A DNA stretch of 64,000 nt from Nocardioidaceae bacterium (GTDB taxonomy: Bacteria; Actinomycetota; Actinomycetes; Propionibacteriales; Nocardioidaceae), in the NCBI GenBank assembly GCA_030447865.1, contig JAUJOD010000002.1:193881-257880 (forward strand), in the 5' to 3' direction. Position numbers and translations under genes: made by a program. Below, piece after piece: positions 27,527 to 37,512 of the stretch. Under the pieces are notes generated by a model, which worked only from the letters and a program-made list of their open reading frames with translations, did no database searches and was not told the DNA's origin. How positions within the stretch are numbered: position 1 is the first letter of the stretch; each line of letters starts with the position of its first letter.

Positions 27527-28450
27527 GTGACAGCCCCCGCAGTGAAGGTTCGCGACCTCGTGATGCGGTACGGCGCGACAACCGCCGTCGACGGGCTTTC
27601 GCTCACCGTCGAGACAGGCACCATCACCGCCATTCTCGGGCCGAACGGCGCCGGGAAGACCACCACGATGGAGACCTGCGAGGGCTACCGCCGGCCGCAC
27701 TCCGGCACGGTCCGTGTCCTCGGGCTCGACCCGCTCGCCCAGCACCGGGAGCTGTCGCCGCGGGTCGGCGTCATGCTGCAGTCCGGCGGCGCCTGGTCCG
27801 CCGTACGCGCTGAGGAGATGCTGCGGTACGTCGCGTCGTTGCACGCGTCGCCGCTCCCCTTCGCTCCCCTGGTCGAACGGCTGGGTCTCGGCTCCTGCGG
27901 CCGGACGCCGTACCGTCGGCTCAGCGGTGGTCAGCAGAAGCGGCTCGGCTTGGCGATGGCCGTGGTGGGGCGTCCGGAGCTCGTCATCCTCGACGAGCCG
28001 ACAGCGGGGCTGGACCCGCAGGCACGCCGCGCGGCGTGGGACCTGATCGAACAGCTCGCTGCGTCCGGTGTCACCGTCCTGCTGACCACCCACCACATGG
28101 AGGAAGCGGAGCGGCTTGCCGCCTTCATCTATGTCGTCGACCGCGGCCGGGTAGTGAGCTCGGGATCGCCTGCTGAACTGACGTCGAGCGGCGCGCGGAA
28201 CACGATCCGGTTCCGCGCTGCCCCTGGCCTCGACACCGCCAGTCTGGCCGCCGCGCTGCCAGCGGGCTGCACCGCTCACGAGTACGCGCCCGGCGCATAC
28301 CAGGTCGACGGCCCGGTGACCCCCCAGACGCTGGCTACCGTGACGTCGTGGTGCGCCGCCCAGGGTGTGATGCCCGAGAGCTTGGCGGTCGAACGGCACA
28401 CGCTCGAGGACGTCTTCTTGCAGCTCACCGGCCGGGAGCTGCGGTCATGA
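27527..28450 (+). CDS. ABC transporter ATP-binding protein
   Basis: This 307-residue ATPase of the DrrA/CcmA type has Walker A GPNGAGKTT (about residues 40-48), signature LSGGQQKRLGLAMAVV, Walker B LVILDEPTAGLD and the switch TTHHMEEAE. A C-terminal extension of about 80 residues is typical of two-component exporters. The start is GTG at 27527, and the stop overlaps the permease start (ATGA). With the permease and heme A synthase downstream it forms the usual actinobacterial cluster, suggesting a link to cytochrome oxidase assembly. Confidence 0.92.
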   Translation: MTAPAVKVRDLVMRYGATTAVDGLSLTVETGTITAILGPNGAGKTTTMETCEGYRRPHSGTVRVLGLDPLAQHRELSPRVGVMLQSGGAWSAVRAEEMLRYVASLHASPLPFAPLVERLGLGSCGRTPYRRLSGGQQKRLGLAMAVVGRPELVILDEPTAGLDPQARRAAWDLIEQLAASGVTVLLTTHHMEEAERLAAFIYVVDRGRVVSSGSPAELTSSGARNTIRFRAAPGLDTASLAAALPAGCTAHEYAPGAYQVDGPVTPQTLATVTSWCAAQGVMPESLAVERHTLEDVFLQLTGRELRS

Positions 28451-29223
28451 CCTCGCTCGACCTCTCCCCCGCACCAGGCGCCCAGCCGCTCCCGCACATG
28501 GTGGCCGCCCACGCGCTGATGGAGACCAGGCTGCTGTTGCGCAACGGTGAGCAGCTGCTGCTTGCCATCGCCATCCCGCTGCTGTTGCTGGTCGGCGGCG
28601 CCGAAGCAGGCGGGCTGATCGACCTGGGCCCTGGTCGCCGGATCGACGTGTTGACGCCGGGAGTGCTCGCGTTGGCGGTGCTGTCGACAAGCTTCACCTC
28701 GCTGGCGATCGCGACGGCCTTCGAGCGTCGGTACGGCGTGCTGAAGCGGCTGGGTGCCTCTCCGCTTCCCCGCAGCGGTCTGCTGCTGGGAAAGGTGGCC
28801 TCGCTGCTGGTCATCGAGGCGGTCCAGCTGTCGCTGATTGCCGCGCTCGCCCTGGCGCTCGGGTGGCGGCCGTCCGGCGGGGTGTACGCCGTCGCGGCCG
28901 TCGGGTTGCTCGTTACCCTCGGGACGTCGGCGTTCGCCGCGCTCGGCTTGCTGATGGCCGGCACGCTTCGCGCCGAGGCGACGCTGGCGGCGGCGAACCT
29001 GGTGTACGTCGTGCTGCTCGCGGCGGGTGCGGTCGTCGTACCGCTGGCCAAGTATCCGGAGTGGATGCAGCCGGTCGTTGCTGCGCTGCCCTCCGGCGCG
29101 CTCGCCGAGGGGTTGCGGGAGGTGACGGCTGGAGCCCCGCTCGGCTGGCAACGGTTGGCCGTGCTGGCCTGCTGGTCGGCCGGTGCTGCTGCGGTGGCGG
29201 TCAGGACGTTCCGGTGGGAGTAG
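28447..29223 (+). CDS. ABC-2 type transporter permease
   Basis: This is a 258-residue membrane protein with about six transmembrane segments from residue 35 on and the ABC-2 motif region FERRYGVLKRLGASPLPRSGLL. It is the partner of the preceding ATPase, with an ATGA overlap. The chosen ATG is 28447; the longer open frame lies in the ATPase gene. Confidence 0.9.
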   Translation: MTSLDLSPAPGAQPLPHMVAAHALMETRLLLRNGEQLLLAIAIPLLLLVGGAEAGGLIDLGPGRRIDVLTPGVLALAVLSTSFTSLAIATAFERRYGVLKRLGASPLPRSGLLLGKVASLLVIEAVQLSLIAALALALGWRPSGGVYAVAAVGLLVTLGTSAFAALGLLMAGTLRAEATLAAANLVYVVLLAAGAVVVPLAKYPEWMQPVVAALPSGALAEGLREVTAGAPLGWQRLAVLACWSAGAAAVAVRTFRWE

Positions 29224-30236
29224 CACCGTCGTCGTCCGCACGGTCGTCGGCACCCTCGTCGTCGACGTCCTCCTCCTCGAAACCGTCGCCGGCACCGACG
29301 TCGTGGGCGCTGCGCTCTTGGGCGCCCTCGCAGCGCGCCATGCAGCGGCTCGCCGTCGCGTTACTGATCTCGAACGTGGTCATCGTCGTGACGGGCGGCG
29401 CGGTCCGACTCACGGCCTCGGGGCTCGGGTGTCCTGCTTGGCCGCGATGCAGCGGCGAGTCGTTCGTTCCGCATGAAGCCCTCGGAGTGCATGGCGCCAT
29501 CGAGTTCGGCAACCGGATGCTCACCTTCGTGCTCGCGGCCATCGCGCTTGCCACCTGGCTGGCGGCGATCCGGATGCGGCCGCGCCGCTCCTCGCTGGTG
29601 AGGTTGAGCACCCTGCTGGCGCTCGGTATTCCGGCACAGGCCGTGCTCGGCGGCGTCACCGTGCTGACCGACCTCAACCCGTGGATCGTCGCGGGCCACC
29701 TGCTGCTGTCGTTGGCGATGGTCGCAGGGGCCGTCGTACTGGTTCGAAGGGTCGATGAACAGGACCGCCCACCTCAGCCCACGGTGCCGGCGCCGGTGGC
29801 ACTGTTGGCCAGGGCGACGTTCGGGGTCACGTGGATCGTCTTCTACCTCGGCACGGTGGTTACCGGCTCGGGTCCACACGCCGGGGATGCTGAGTCCCCG
29901 CGCACTGGGCTGGACCCGGCTATGGTCAGCCAACTGCACGCCGACTTCGTGTTCCTGCTGCTCGGGCTGACTGTCGGCACGTTGCTCGCCTTGCGCACGG
30001 TGAATGCTCCGCAGCGCGCTCAGCGAGCCGCCTGCTGGCTGCTGGCGATTGAGCTGGGTCAGGGCGTCGTGGGCTTCGCGCAGTACGTCACGGATCTGCC
30101 GATCGTGCTGGTCGGGTTGCATGTCCTTGGCGCTGCCCTGGTGAGCGCTGCCGCTGCGTGGTTGCTGGTCGGTCTGCGCGATCGCGGTCTGCACCCCTCC
30201 TCTCCTGCAAACGATCCGACGCTGAACACGCCATAA
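29214..30236 (+). CDS. ctaA: Heme A synthase, COX15/CtaA family
   Basis: This enzyme oxidises heme O to heme A for cytochrome c oxidase. After a Ser/Pro-rich N-terminus it has eight predicted membrane helices with the four conserved His positions (HGAIEFGNR, HLLLSLAM, HADFVFLLLG, HVLGAALV) and the RLTASGLGCPAWPRC motif. I chose the GTG at 29214, which has an AGGA site and overlaps the permease by 10 bases; the ATG at 29340 would give 298 residues but has no ribosome site. CtaB, the preceding enzyme of the pathway, is 3 kb downstream. Confidence 0.88.
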   Translation: MGVAPSSSARSSAPSSSTSSSSKPSPAPTSWALRSWAPSQRAMQRLAVALLISNVVIVVTGGAVRLTASGLGCPAWPRCSGESFVPHEALGVHGAIEFGNRMLTFVLAAIALATWLAAIRMRPRRSSLVRLSTLLALGIPAQAVLGGVTVLTDLNPWIVAGHLLLSLAMVAGAVVLVRRVDEQDRPPQPTVPAPVALLARATFGVTWIVFYLGTVVTGSGPHAGDAESPRTGLDPAMVSQLHADFVFLLLGLTVGTLLALRTVNAPQRAQRAACWLLAIELGQGVVGFAQYVTDLPIVLVGLHVLGAALVSAAAAWLLVGLRDRGLHPSSPANDPTLNTP

Positions 30237-30259
30237 CAAACGTGGCGTCGGATCTTTAG
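30211..30259. repeat. Palindrome at the ctaA stop, copy 1 of a flanking pair
   Basis: Arms GATCCGACGC (30213-30222) and GCGTCGGATC (30245-30254) pair perfectly, with an inner CACG/CGTG pair and the loop CCATAACAAA. The left arm encodes the last residues of CtaA. The following TTTAG is a weak T-tract, so it may serve as terminator. A related copy in the same orientation is at 31360-31408 (40 of 49 positions equal). Confidence 0.75.
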
Positions 30260-30378
30260 CTCATCCCCAGGGACTGGCGCACGTAAGGGCGTTTTCGTCC
30301 ACAGCGGCGGTTCTATCCACAGTCGACAACAATCAGCCGGGAAACCACCCAGCGGCGTTCTTGACTGAGGGCATGACC

Positions 30379-31353
30379 ATGTCAATTGAGCGCGCTGGCC
30401 CTTCACCGACCTCTGCGCACGACTGGGGTGGTATGTCTGGCGCGGCCGAGGCGGCTCGGCAGGTCGGGGTCATGACCCGCCAGGCTGCTGCTGGGACGTT
30501 CGGGCGCTCGCGTGTGTGCGCCCAACTGGCCGCGCACCGGTGGCAGGCACCAACACCCCGAGTGATTGTCCTGCACAACGGCCCGTTGACGCAGGACCAG
30601 CTGATGTGGTCGGCGTTGATGTCCGGTCCACCCGGCGCGCTGCTGCACGGACTTTCAGGCGCCCAGTACGACGGCCTGCGCGGAATGACTCCCGACCAGC
30701 TCACCGTGGTTGTCCCCGGGCATTCGCGAAACTGCAGCGGTCGGCTGAGGGAGTTCGCAGACCAGTGCGGCATCGGCCTTCGTTGGTCTACGATGCTGGG
30801 CCCCGAAGATGTCAACCCACTGAGCGTTCCACCGCGCACCAGGCTGCCTCGGAGCTTGGTCGACGCAGCCAGCGACCGAGTCGCGAAGCGACGCGCCAGG
30901 GTCATCGTGCTGGCAGGAGTGCAGCAACGCTTACTACGGCCAGTCGCCCTGTCGGAAGCCATGAGTCGCAGAGGACGCTGTCGAAACCGGGCGATCATCG
31001 CTGAGTCGATCCTCGACGCCGCCGGGGGAATCGAGTCGTTGCCTGAAGGCGACTTCAACGCCATCCGCCGCCGTCTCCGCATACCCGAGCCGCGGCGCCA
31101 GCAGATACTCCAACGGCCAGACGGCCGCTACTTCTTGGACAACGACTGGCCGGAGTTCGGCGTACGGGCTGAGATTCACGGGATACCGCACTACGAGATC
31201 CAAGACTGGGACAATGACCTACTCAGGCAGAACGACATATCGATCGAGGGCGGTGGGCTGCTGCTGTTCTCGTCGTACGCCACGCGGCACTTGCCGGACC
31301 AGGTAGGTGACCAGCTCGTCCGGATGCTGCGGCGCCGCGGCTGGTCAGGCTGA
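30379..31353 (+). CDS. DUF559/AbiEi-like protein of unknown function
   Basis: This 324-residue protein resembles the large actinobacterial group annotated as AbiEi-antitoxin-domain or DUF559 proteins. An N-terminal HTH-like part (VGVMTRQAAAGTFGRSRVCAQLAAHRWQ) is followed by SGPPGALLHGLSGAQYDGL and a C-terminal region whose RYFLDNDWPEFGVRAEIHGIPHYE and WDNDLLRQNDIS recall a restriction-endonuclease-like fold. No AbiEii-type toxin is adjacent. The ATG at 30379 has a GAGGG site seven bases upstream. It is bracketed by two related palindromes. Confidence 0.7.
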   Translation: MSIERAGPSPTSAHDWGGMSGAAEAARQVGVMTRQAAAGTFGRSRVCAQLAAHRWQAPTPRVIVLHNGPLTQDQLMWSALMSGPPGALLHGLSGAQYDGLRGMTPDQLTVVVPGHSRNCSGRLREFADQCGIGLRWSTMLGPEDVNPLSVPPRTRLPRSLVDAASDRVAKRRARVIVLAGVQQRLLRPVALSEAMSRRGRCRNRAIIAESILDAAGGIESLPEGDFNAIRRRLRIPEPRRQQILQRPDGRYFLDNDWPEFGVRAEIHGIPHYEIQDWDNDLLRQNDISIEGGGLLLFSSYATRHLPDQVGDQLVRMLRRRGWSG

Positions 31354-31359
31354 GCGGGA

Positions 31360-31408
31360 ACGATCCGACGTTCAACACGCCATAACACGCTCAGCGTCGG
31401 ATCTCTGG
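31360..31408. repeat. Palindrome after the DUF559-like gene, copy 2
   Basis: Arms GATCCGACG (31362-31370) and CGTCGGATC (31395-31403) pair perfectly; the loop holds AACACGCCATAACA, as in copy 1 at 30211-30259. It begins six bases after the stop of the DUF559-like gene. The same loop in the same orientation shows the two copies are related, not independent hairpins. Confidence 0.75.
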
Positions 31409-31488
31409 CCGGCTCCGGGCATCTGGGGGCTCAGCAGTCCATGATGGTCGTGAACCGGCAGGGCGAGTTGGCGAGAAAGGCTGACCCT

Positions 31489-32313
31489 ATGACGTTTTCC
31501 ATCGTGGCCCGCAGCGAGGACGGCAGCAGCCTAGGGGTCGCTGTCGCCTCCAAGTTCCTGGCCGTGGGATCAGCCGTACCTGCGGCACGCATGGGCGACG
31601 GCGCCATCGCCACCCAGTCATTCTGTAACACGCTCTATAAGCGAGACGGCTTGGCCATGATGTCGGCGGGCAGGTCAGCCCCTGCAACCCTGGAGGCACT
31701 GCTGGTCGATGATGACCAGCGAGAGTCCCGACAAGTCGGCATCGTGGATGCCGCTGGGAAGGCGGCTACGTTCAGCGGAGCTGACTGTCTCGATTGGGCT
31801 GGCGGTGTCAACGGACCCGGCTACGCAATCCAGGGCAACATCCTGGCCGGCCCCGACGTGGTCGAGGCGATGCAGACGGCGTTTGTCGAGTCCCATGGAA
31901 GCCAACTGCCCGAGCGGTTGGTGGAGTCACTGAAGGCCGGTGACGCTGCCGGTGGCGACCGACGAGGCAGGCAGAGCGCGGCACTCCTCGTCGTTTCTGA
32001 GACCGGTAGCTACACCCCGGGTGATGACGTGGCGTATGACCTGCGGGTCGACGACCATGCTGACCCTGTCGGCGAGCTGGGCCGGCTGCTGGCCCTGCAT
32101 CACGTTTACTTCGACCGACCGAGTGCTGATGATCTGTTGCCGCTCGAAGGCGAGCTGGCCGCCGAAGTCGGCGCCCACCTCGAGCACCTGGGTTTCCCTG
32201 ATCTTGACACCTGGGCCGGTGTCGAGAACTACGAGCTGCGCCTCTTTCCAGGAAGCATCGACAGGTTCGTCTTGACCCAGCTGCGCGAGCAGTCGGCGAG
32301 GCAGCGCCGGTGA
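31489..32313 (+). CDS. DUF1028 family protein
   Basis: This 274-residue protein has the DUF1028 hallmark at its very start (MTFSIVARSEDGSSLGVAVASKFLAVG). It belongs to the Ntn-hydrolase-like group once annotated as Zn-dependent protease or fimbrial assembly. Activity is unknown. The last 70 residues form a peptidoglycan-binding-like tail seen in some members. The ATG at 31489 follows a GAAAGG site; codons upstream to 31441 are not family-like. Confidence 0.85.
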   Translation: MTFSIVARSEDGSSLGVAVASKFLAVGSAVPAARMGDGAIATQSFCNTLYKRDGLAMMSAGRSAPATLEALLVDDDQRESRQVGIVDAAGKAATFSGADCLDWAGGVNGPGYAIQGNILAGPDVVEAMQTAFVESHGSQLPERLVESLKAGDAAGGDRRGRQSAALLVVSETGSYTPGDDVAYDLRVDDHADPVGELGRLLALHHVYFDRPSADDLLPLEGELAAEVGAHLEHLGFPDLDTWAGVENYELRLFPGSIDRFVLTQLREQSARQRR

Positions 32314-32332
32314 CAGCAGCAAAGGGGCCGGT

Positions 32333-32962
32333 GTGAGCTACCCAGCTCCCAACTGGTACGACGATCCCCAGCATCCCGCCTACTACCGGTACTGGGACGG
32401 GACCTCGTGGACCGGCCACGTCAGCCCGAAGTACCGACCGTCGCAGCCGAGCACACCTGACGGCGTACCCCTTGCATCGTGGGGAGAACGGCTGGGCGCT
32501 CGCCTCCTCGACGGCCTGATCCTCAGCCTGGCCGGGCTTCCCTTTACCGGCTACTTCCTCTACCACTACGTGCAAGAGGCCAACCAGTGGTCCCGGCAGA
32601 TCGGCGAGTCAGCCGCCCGCGGAGACAACCCCGACATCGCCCCGCCGGCCGAGCTCTGGGGCTGGCTCGCGGCGACGATTCTGATCTCGGTCCTTGTCGG
32701 CGTCGTGTACGAGGCTGTTTTCCTTCGGCGCGGCGGTGCGACCCCTGGCAAGCGGATCGTCGGCATCAGAGTGCGGCAACGGGACCGCGAGGGGCAGTTG
32801 AGCTACTCGGTCATAGCTCGTCGGGTGCTCAGCATGCAGGCGTTGCAGCTGCTGCCGCTCATCGGCTTGCTCAACGGCCTGTCGCCACTGTGGGACGCCA
32901 AGAAGCAGGCGTGGCACGACAAGGCGGCGGGCACTAACGTCGTCCGCGCCAACCGGAGCTGA
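32333..32962 (+). CDS. RDD family membrane protein with DUF2510 N-terminus
   Basis: In this 209-residue protein a short Trp-rich DUF2510 module (PNWYDDPQHPAYYRYWDGTSWTG, about residues 6-28) precedes an RDD domain (ERLGARLLDGLILSL at about residue 52, membrane segments to about residue 190). RDD proteins are proposed ion or osmolyte transporters; the role here is unknown. The start is GTG, 20 bases after the DUF1028 gene. Confidence 0.85.
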   Translation: MSYPAPNWYDDPQHPAYYRYWDGTSWTGHVSPKYRPSQPSTPDGVPLASWGERLGARLLDGLILSLAGLPFTGYFLYHYVQEANQWSRQIGESAARGDNPDIAPPAELWGWLAATILISVLVGVVYEAVFLRRGGATPGKRIVGIRVRQRDREGQLSYSVIARRVLSMQALQLLPLIGLLNGLSPLWDAKKQAWHDKAAGTNVVRANRS

Positions 32963-32992
32963 CCCGTCCCGCCGGCCCCCAGAGTCCCGAAG

Positions 32993-33946
32993 CTACTGCG
33001 CGATCAGCGGGTCGATCGCCACGGCGAGGAACAACAACGCCAGGTAGGCGTTCGACCCGTGGAAGAGTCGCATCGCTCCAGCCACAACGGCGAACTGCTC
33101 GCGCCTGGTGAGCCGCTCCAGGGCATGCGCCTCGCGCAGGAACGCGCCGCCGAGCACCAGGGCGGCCGCCGGATAGAGCCACCCTGTTCCGGCCACCGGC
33201 CACAGCACCAGCGACGTTGCCACGGTGAGCCAGCTGTAGGCCACGATCTGCCGGCCCACCTCGGCCGACGTCGCGACGACTGGCAGCATCGGCACCCCCG
33301 CCGCGGCGTAGTCGTCCCGGTAGCGGATAGCCAGCGACCAAAAGTGCGGCGGCGTCCAGAAGAACACCACCAGGAACAGCACGACCGGCGGCCACGCCAA
33401 CGAGCCGGTGACCGCCGTCCAGCCGATCAAGGCGGGGAAACAGCCCGCAGCGCCGCCCCAGACGATGTTGTGAGTCGTACGCCGCTTCAGCAGGACCGTG
33501 TAACCGAGCACGTAGAAGACGTTTGCGCCCAACGCCAACAGCGACGAGAGCCAGTTGACGGCCAGGCCGAGCAGCAGCGTGGCGGCCACCCCCAAGGCGA
33601 TACCGAACCACAAGGCCGCTCGGGGGGAGATCTGGTGGCGCGGTAACGGACGACGCCGGGTGCGGATCATCTTCTCGTCGATGTCGCGGTCAACGACGCA
33701 GTTCAGCGCGTTCGCGCTACCGGCCGCAAGCGTGCCGCCGGCAACCGTGCTGAGCACCAGCGCCAGCGACGGCACACCCCGCTCGGCGAGGAACATCACC
33801 GGCACCGTGGTGAGCAGCAGCAGCTCGACGATCCGCGGTTTGGTCAGTGCGACGTAGGCGCCGGCGACCGCGATCGCCGTACGCGTGGGTGCAGTGACTA
33901 CCCGCTCCCGGGCAAGCAGGGAAGGTTGGGGCTCGACAGCCGTCAC
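32993..33946 (-). CDS. ctaB: Protoheme IX farnesyltransferase CtaB
   Basis: CtaB attaches farnesyl to heme B to give heme O, the substrate of CtaA. It is a 317-residue UbiA-family membrane protein with nine helices, the first Asp motif [15 protein letters not shown], and the second region [18 protein letters not shown] chose the GTG at 33946, which has a GAGGTG site; a GTG two codons earlier is possible. It is divergent from tkt across a 290-base gap in which I see nothing but presumed promoters. Confidence 0.93.
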   Translation of the reverse strand: MTAVEPQPSLLARERVVTAPTRTAIAVAGAYVALTKPRIVELLLLTTVPVMFLAERGVPSLALVLSTVAGGTLAAGSANALNCVVDRDIDEKMIRTRRRPLPRHQISPRAALWFGIALGVAATLLLGLAVNWLSSLLALGANVFYVLGYTVLLKRRTTHNIVWGGAAGCFPALIGWTAVTGSLAWPPVVLFLVVFFWTPPHFWSLAIRYRDDYAAAGVPMLPVVATSAEVGRQIVAYSWLTVATSLVLWPVAGTGWLYPAAALVLGGAFLREAHALERLTRREQFAVVAGAMRLFHGSNAYLALLFLAVAIDPLIAQ

Positions 33947-34236
33947 GAACACCTCAGGGTTGACGCATGCGTTGCTCTTCAGACCGCACATCCGTCGGCG
34001 CCCGCCGACCACCAGCCATCGAGCCTGACTGCGCCACTCTAGGTGCTGCGAGGGTTCGGCAGGCCGTTGGGGTTGGGCGCGGCTCGGCGCGCTGCTGGGC
34101 GCGGGCCGCACCGTTTGGCGGGAGGCGGGGGCGGGTACGCAATGAGCCGCGGCAGTAGGCTCGAAATGCAGGTCGCTCGTCCCGCCAGAGCGCCGCTCAG
34201 ACAGCACGACGTCTCCCTGAGGAAGGACACCGTCCA

Positions 34237-36360
34237 GTGACCAGCGCCCCCGCAGACCCGTACGCCGCACTCGACTGGTCCGAGCTGGACGACCGGGCTG
34301 TCGACACTGCCCGGGTGCTGGCGATGGACGCCGTACAAGAGGTGGGCAACGGTCACCCGGGTACGGCGATGAGCCTGGCACCGGCGGCGTACCTGATCTT
34401 CCAGAAGCTGATGCGCCACAACCCGACCGACCCCGACTGGACCGGCCGCGACCGGTTCGTCCTCTCCTGCGGCCACACCAGCCTGACCCTGTACGTCCAG
34501 CTCTACCTCGCCGGCTACGGCTTGGAGATCGCCGACCTCAAGCAGTACCGCGTCTGGGGCAGCCTCACACCGGGCCACCCCGAGCACGGCCATACCAATG
34601 GCGTCGAGACGACCACTGGCCCCCTTGGGCAAGGCGTGGGCAACGCCGTCGGGATGGCCATGGCGGCCCGACGCGAGCGGGGGTTGTTCGACCCGGAGCC
34701 GGCGGTCGGCGAGAGCGTCTTCGACCACGACATCTTCGTGATCGCCAGCGACGGAGACCTCCAGGAGGGCGTGAGCGGGGAGGCGTCGTCGATCGCCGGC
34801 ACGCAGCAGCTGGGAAACCTCGTGCTGCTCTACGACAACAACCACATCTCGATCGAGGACAACACCGCCGTCGCGTTCAACGAGGACGTCACCAAGCGGT
34901 ACGAGGCGTACGGCTGGCACGTGCAGGAGGTCGACTGGACGCACGGCGGCGAAAGCTACGAGGAGGACATCGAGGCGTTGTTCGAGGCGTTCCGGGCCGC
35001 CAAGGCGGAGACCGGGCGGCCGAGCTTCATCTCGCTGCGAACGATCATCGCCTGGCCCGCACCGTCGAAGCAGAACACCGGGAAAGCCCACGGCAACGCG
35101 CTGGGTGAGGAGGAGGTGGCGGCCACCAAGAAGGTGCTCGGCTTCGACCCCGACAAGACGTTCGAGGTCAGCGACGAGGTGATCACCTCCACCCGGCAGG
35201 CGATCGACCGCGGCAAGGCGATGCAAGCCGACTGGCAGGAGCGGTACGACGCCTGGGCCGCTGCCGCGGGCGACCGCCTCGACCTGTTCGAGCGGATGAG
35301 CACGCGCACCCTGCCCGACGGCTGGGCGGACGCCCTCCCCGAGTTCGACGCAGACCCCAAGGGCATGGCCACCCGGAAGGCGTCCGGAGCTGTGCTCAGC
35401 GCGATCGCACCGCAGCTACCGGAGCTGTGGGGCGGATCGGCCGACCTCGCCGAGTCCAACCTGACCACCCCCAAGGGCGAGCCCAGCTTCCTGCCACCCG
35501 AGAATGCCACCAAGGAGTGGAGCGGCGACTGGTACGGCCGGGTGCTGCACTTCGGCATCCGCGAGCACGCGATGGGCTCGATCCTCAACGGCATCGCCCT
35601 GCACGGCGGCACCCGCCCGTACGGCGGCACGTTCTTGGTGTTCTCCGACTACATGCGCCCGGCGGTGCGCCTCGCCGCGATCATGCAGCTGCCGGTCATC
35701 TACGTCTGGACCCACGACTCCATCGGGCTCGGCGAGGACGGCCCCACCCACCAGCCGATCGAGCAGTTGGCAGCCCTGCGCGCGATGCCGGGGCTCGACG
35801 TCGTGCGCCCGGCAGACGCCAACGAGACCGCCGCCGCCTGGCGGACGATCCTCGACCACCCCGATCGGCCAGCCGGTTTGGCCCTGACCCGGCAGAACGT
35901 GCCGGTCTTCCCGCGGGGGACCGACGGGTACGCCGACACCTCCGGCGTTGCGCTTGGGGGCTATGTGTTGCTCGACGTCGACGGAGGCGTCCCCGACGTC
36001 GTCCTCATCGGCACCGGCTCAGAGCTGCAGATCGCCGTCGCGGCGCGCGACCAGCTGGCGCAGCGGGACGTCCGCGCCCGCGTCGTCTCGATGCCGTGCC
36101 GGGAGTGGTTCGACGAGCAGGACCGCACCTACCGCGACTCGGTCATCCCGCCGATGGTCAAGGCCAGGGTGTCGGTCGAAGCAGGGGTCGCCCAGGGGTG
36201 GCGGGAGCTGGTGGGCGACTCCGGCCGGATCGTTTCGATCGACCACTTCGGGGCGTCGGCCGACTACCAGCGGCTCTATCTGGAGTTCGGCATGACCGCC
36301 GAGGTCGTCACCCAGGCAGCGCTTGACAGCATCGCGGCCGCACACGCGGTCACACCGTGA
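34237..36360 (+). CDS. tkt: Transketolase
   Basis: This is a thiamine-diphosphate enzyme of the non-oxidative pentose phosphate pathway. The 707-residue protein has all three domains: the TPP-binding GDG motif ([15 protein letters not shown]), the central pyrimidine domain ([20 protein letters not shown]) and the C-terminal domain. The GTG start at 34237 follows GAGGAAGG. It leads the tkt-tal-pgi-zwf-opcA-pgl operon. Confidence 0.96.
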   Translation: MTSAPADPYAALDWSELDDRAVDTARVLAMDAVQEVGNGHPGTAMSLAPAAYLIFQKLMRHNPTDPDWTGRDRFVLSCGHTSLTLYVQLYLAGYGLEIADLKQYRVWGSLTPGHPEHGHTNGVETTTGPLGQGVGNAVGMAMAARRERGLFDPEPAVGESVFDHDIFVIASDGDLQEGVSGEASSIAGTQQLGNLVLLYDNNHISIEDNTAVAFNEDVTKRYEAYGWHVQEVDWTHGGESYEEDIEALFEAFRAAKAETGRPSFISLRTIIAWPAPSKQNTGKAHGNALGEEEVAATKKVLGFDPDKTFEVSDEVITSTRQAIDRGKAMQADWQERYDAWAAAAGDRLDLFERMSTRTLPDGWADALPEFDADPKGMATRKASGAVLSAIAPQLPELWGGSADLAESNLTTPKGEPSFLPPENATKEWSGDWYGRVLHFGIREHAMGSILNGIALHGGTRPYGGTFLVFSDYMRPAVRLAAIMQLPVIYVWTHDSIGLGEDGPTHQPIEQLAALRAMPGLDVVRPADANETAAAWRTILDHPDRPAGLALTRQNVPVFPRGTDGYADTSGVALGGYVLLDVDGGVPDVVLIGTGSELQIAVAARDQLAQRDVRARVVSMPCREWFDEQDRTYRDSVIPPMVKARVSVEAGVAQGWRELVGDSGRIVSIDHFGASADYQRLYLEFGMTAEVVTQAALDSIAAAHAVTP

Positions 36361-36384
36361 ACCCTTCCTAGACGGGACTAGCTC

Positions 36385-37512
36385 ATGACCGACCGACTCA
36401 AGACCCTCTCCGACGCCGGTGTATCCATCTGGCTCGACGATATCTCCAGGGAGCGGCTGCGCACCGGCAACCTCGCCGACCTGGTTGCTCACCAGCACGT
36501 CGTCGGAGTCACCTCCAACCCCACGATCTTTGCCAAAGCCGTCGCCGAGGCCGACGAGTACGCCGACCAGGTCACCGACCTCGCCACCCGCGGCGTCGAC
36601 CTCGAGGAGGCGGTGCGGGCGATCACGACGTACGACGTGCGGTGGGCCTGTGACGTCATGCGTGACGTCTACGACAGCACCGATGGCAAGGACGGCCGGG
36701 TGAGCCTGGAGGTCGACCCACGGCTCGCGCACGACGAGGCGGCGACGGTAGCCGAGGCACGGGCGCTGTGGTGGATGGTGGACCGGCCCAACCTGCTGAT
36801 CAAGATCCCCGCCACCCAGGAGGGCCTTGCTGCCATCGCCGACGCCACCGCCGAGGGGATCAGCGTCAACGTCACGTTGATCTTCAGCCTGCAGCGCTAC
36901 CGCGACGTGATGGACGCCTACCTCACGGGGCTCGAGCGGGCGCAGTCGAACGGCGTCGACCTCTCCTCGATCCGCTCGGTCGCCTCGTTCTTCGTCAGCC
37001 GGGTCGACACCGAGGTGGACAAGCGGCTCGACAAGATCGGCACCGACGAAGCGAAGGCGATCAGGAGCAAGGCCGCGATCGCCAACGCCCGGCTGGCCTA
37101 CCAGGCGTTCGAGGAGGTCGTGGCTTCCGCGCGCTGGAGGGCCCTGGAGGAGGCGGGCGCGCACCGCCAGCGGCCACTGTGGGCTTCGACGTCCGTCAAG
37201 GACCCGGCCCTTCCCGACACGATGTACGTCACCGAACTGGTCGCCCCGGACACCGTCAACACCATGCCGGAGAACACCCTGCTGGCGACAGCCGACCATG
37301 CGGAGATAGCAGGCGACACCGTGACGGGCAACTACGACGACGCCCAGCGGGTCATCGATGAGATGGAGCGGCTCGGCATCTCCTACGACGAGGTCGTGCA
37401 GGTGATCGAGGACGAGGGCGTCGACAAGTTCGAGAAGTCGTGGGAGGAACTGCTCGACACGGTCAAGGAGGCGCTGAAAGGGAACCCCGAGGTCGAGGGC
37501 TCCGCGAAGTGA
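36385..37512 (+). CDS. tal: Transaldolase
   Basis: This Schiff-base aldolase of the pentose phosphate pathway transfers dihydroxyacetone units. The 375-residue protein is of the long actinobacterial type, with the catalytic lysine at Lys140 (NLLIKIPAT) and the [12 protein letters not shown] motif (residues 41-52). It starts 24 bases after tkt and ends in a GTGA overlap with pgi. Confidence 0.95.
   Translation: MTDRLKTLSDAGVSIWLDDISRERLRTGNLADLVAHQHVVGVTSNPTIFAKAVAEADEYADQVTDLATRGVDLEEAVRAITTYDVRWACDVMRDVYDSTDGKDGRVSLEVDPRLAHDEAATVAEARALWWMVDRPNLLIKIPATQEGLAAIADATAEGISVNVTLIFSLQRYRDVMDAYLTGLERAQSNGVDLSSIRSVASFFVSRVDTEVDKRLDKIGTDEAKAIRSKAAIANARLAYQAFEEVVASARWRALEEAGAHRQRPLWASTSVKDPALPDTMYVTELVAPDTVNTMPENTLLATADHAEIAGDTVTGNYDDAQRVIDEMERLGISYDEVVQVIEDEGVDKFEKSWEELLDTVKEALKGNPEVEGSAK

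Noticed and set aside
28863-29213. Extended N-terminus of the heme A synthase frame
   Set aside because: It overlaps the ABC permease gene in another frame and is Arg/Gly-rich; the GTG at 29214 with AGGA site is better.
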